Shown: positions 15,991 through 17,263 of the stretch, piece by piece | Numbering within the stretch: position 1 is the first letter of the stretch | Layout: the number at the start of each line of letters is the position of its first letter | Assembly: GCA_013115135.1 (NCBI GenBank) | Contig: JABANP010000788.1 | Location: forward strand, 1 to 17,263 | From: Perkinsus olseni | Lineage: Eukaryota > Perkinsozoa > Perkinsida > Perkinsidae | Reading direction: 5' to 3' | Length of the DNA: 17,263 nucleotides | Notes under the pieces: model-generated | What the model was told of the DNA's origin: nothing | What the model saw: only the letters and a program-made list of their open reading frames with translations | Databases searched by the model: none | Made by a program: the position numbers and the translations under genes

Positions 15991-17263
15991 ATGTCACGTT
16001 CATTCACCCTTGAACAGGTGAGGAAACACAACCGGCCTGACGACTGTTGGATCGTGGTCAACGGTGATGTCATTGACTGCACTAAGTACCTGCCGAGCCA
16101 TCCCGGGGGTTCTCTCTCTATAACGGCCTTCGCCGGCGCCGACTGCTCGTTGGAGTTCAACACAATTCACAGTAGTGGCGTGATGGAGCAGCACAAGGAC
16201 CTCATAGTGGGCAAGCTCAGTGAGGGCATCACTATGGAGGAGGTCGCTAGGCATAGGACGCCTAACGACTGTTGGGTGGTCATCAACGGCGAAGTGCTCG
16301 ACGTCACAGAGTACCTGAAGGAGCATCCGGGCGGAGAGCTCTCGATATCGGCCTTCGGTGGCACTGACTGCTCGTTGGAGTACAACACAGTGCACGCTAA
16401 GGCCCTCATACAGGAGACGTGTCCGCAGTGTGTCCTTGGCAAACTACATGTCCCGCAAAAGAGGAAGAAAAAGAAAGCCAAGAAGAGCGGCGGCCTTGGC
16501 ATGGACGAGGTTGCAAAGCACAACACGAAGGAAGACTGCTGGGTCGTGGTCAACGGTTTCGTACTGGCCGTCACGCCCTTCTTGACGGAGCACCCAGGGG
16601 GACCGGAGGCGATATTGAGATACGCTGGTCAGGACGCTACGGAAGAGTGGAACATGATACACTCCTTCGAAGTGCTGCAGCAGTACGGGTCCAAGTACAT
16701 TGTGGGCAAGTTGGGAGAACCGATGGGAGGGACCGCTGAGCCCGGCCTTACTGTGGAAGAGGTGGGCAAGCACAACTCGAAGAAAGACTGTTGGGTCATC
16801 GTTAATGGAATGGTCTACAACCTCACTGATTGGTTGCCTCTGCACCCCGGAGGTGAGACTGTTATCCTCACCTACGCCGGCAAGGACGCTAGTGATGAGT
16901 GGAATATGATACACCCTGCTGACACCATTGAAAAATACGGCAAAAAGTACGAGTTGGGACCGGTGGCCCTGGGCGAGACCGAGGAGGCCGCCGCTGATGT
17001 TCTTGATGAGGAGGAGGTCGCCAAGCACAACAGTGAGGGCGACTGCTGGATTATCATCGGCGGTACCGTTTACGACGTGACCAAGTGGCTTCCGATACAC
17101 CCTGGAGGGGTCGCGGCTATTCTGGCCTATGCCGGTAAGGACGGTACTGAGCAGTTCGATATGATACATCCCGAGGGCACTATGGACAAGTACGGCAAGG
17201 CTTACTATGTGGGAGAGCTGGGAGCTCCCCGACCGAACGCTGATACAACGAGTTTAGCTGCGC
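15991..17263 (+). CDS. Tandem cytochrome b5 protein, five heme domains (3' partial)
   Basis: Uninterrupted 424-codon frame from ATG 15991 to the window end, no intron. It holds five consecutive cytochrome b5 heme-binding domains, at about residues 4-76, 80-152, 171-243, 253-327 and 338-412. Each has the xDCW(I/V) opening, the HPGG heme-ligand motif and a second His. The ligand pairs are His37/60, 112/135, 201/224, 285/308 and 370/393, all exactly 23 apart. That spacing, and the (W/F)(N/D)MIHP..T..KYG signature of domains 3-5, resemble the heme domain of flavocytochrome b2 (L-lactate dehydrogenase) more than microsomal b5. A lysine-rich linker (QKRKKKKAKK, 156-165) separates domains 2 and 3. 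Domains 1 and 2 are a closer pair (both have DCSLE(F/Y)NT), as are 4 and 5, suggesting stepwise duplication. The likely role is one-electron transfer. An FMN alpha-hydroxyacid dehydrogenase or other reductase domain could follow off the edge (inference). No signal peptide or membrane segment is seen. Confidence 0.93.
   Translation, partial: MSRSFTLEQVRKHNRPDDCWIVVNGDVIDCTKYLPSHPGGSLSITAFAGADCSLEFNTIHSSGVMEQHKDLIVGKLSEGITMEEVARHRTPNDCWVVINGEVLDVTEYLKEHPGGELSISAFGGTDCSLEYNTVHAKALIQETCPQCVLGKLHVPQKRKKKKAKKSGGLGMDEVAKHNTKEDCWVVVNGFVLAVTPFLTEHPGGPEAILRYAGQDATEEWNMIHSFEVLQQYGSKYIVGKLGEPMGGTAEPGLTVEEVGKHNSKKDCWVIVNGMVYNLTDWLPLHPGGETVILTYAGKDASDEWNMIHPADTIEKYGKKYELGPVALGETEEAAADVLDEEEVAKHNSEGDCWIIIGGTVYDVTKWLPIHPGGVAAILAYAGKDGTEQFDMIHPEGTMDKYGKAYYVGELGAPRPNADTTSLAA

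Noticed and set aside
16444..17169. Long minus-strand open frame of 241 codons
   Set aside because: It is antisense to the cytochrome b5 gene, whose five conserved domains fix the real frame; the antisense frame shows no motif.

Overview
The window looks like nuclear DNA of a unicellular eukaryote. Genes are cut by very short GT-AG introns (34 to about 65 nt), cathepsin B-like paralogues sit together, and intergenic DNA is AT/GC balanced with no bacterial operon signals. An alveolate such as Perkinsus would fit the intron style and gene content, but that is inference; no marker gene fixes the species.

Layout, left to right. 1-1151 (minus): cathepsin B-like copy A, running off the left edge, with one extra base at the end of exon 1. 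1152-3623: non-coding, with palindromes and a dense TTACGC/GCGTAA cluster. 3624-4982 (minus): copy B, whose last exon (catalytic His and Asn) is missing. 4983-6752: non-coding, very rich in short perfect palindromes. 6753-7310 (minus): a decayed PIF/Harbinger-type transposase. 7311-9672: more palindromes. 9673-11280 (plus): copy C, intact, nine exons, 410 residues. 12508-13656 (plus): a secreted or ER protein resembling the MESD/Boca chaperone. 14784-15447 (minus): an unrecognised partial spliced gene with a frameshift in an A6 tract. 15991-17263 (plus): a protein with five tandem cytochrome b5 domains, running off the right edge.

The three protease copies share exon lengths, intron positions and a 36-nt upstream block. 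Their introns show a mosaic: intron 1 of A matches B, intron 3 of B is identical to C, and intron 2 is nearly identical in all three, while later introns do not align. This points to gene conversion. A is probably impaired, B is catalytically incomplete, and only C is visibly complete.

The most unusual signal is a population of at least 32 short perfect palindromes with a single central base and arms of 7 to 14 bp. They are mostly unrelated in sequence and lie almost wholly outside exons; about one is expected by chance. Many come as overlapping triplets (arm, inverted arm, arm) about 21-23 bp long. One pair of tandem repeats at 7727-7804 differs by a 14-nt insertion that creates such a palindrome. 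These look like the product of a recurrent inverted-templating or hairpin-insertion process. All counts were made by eye.
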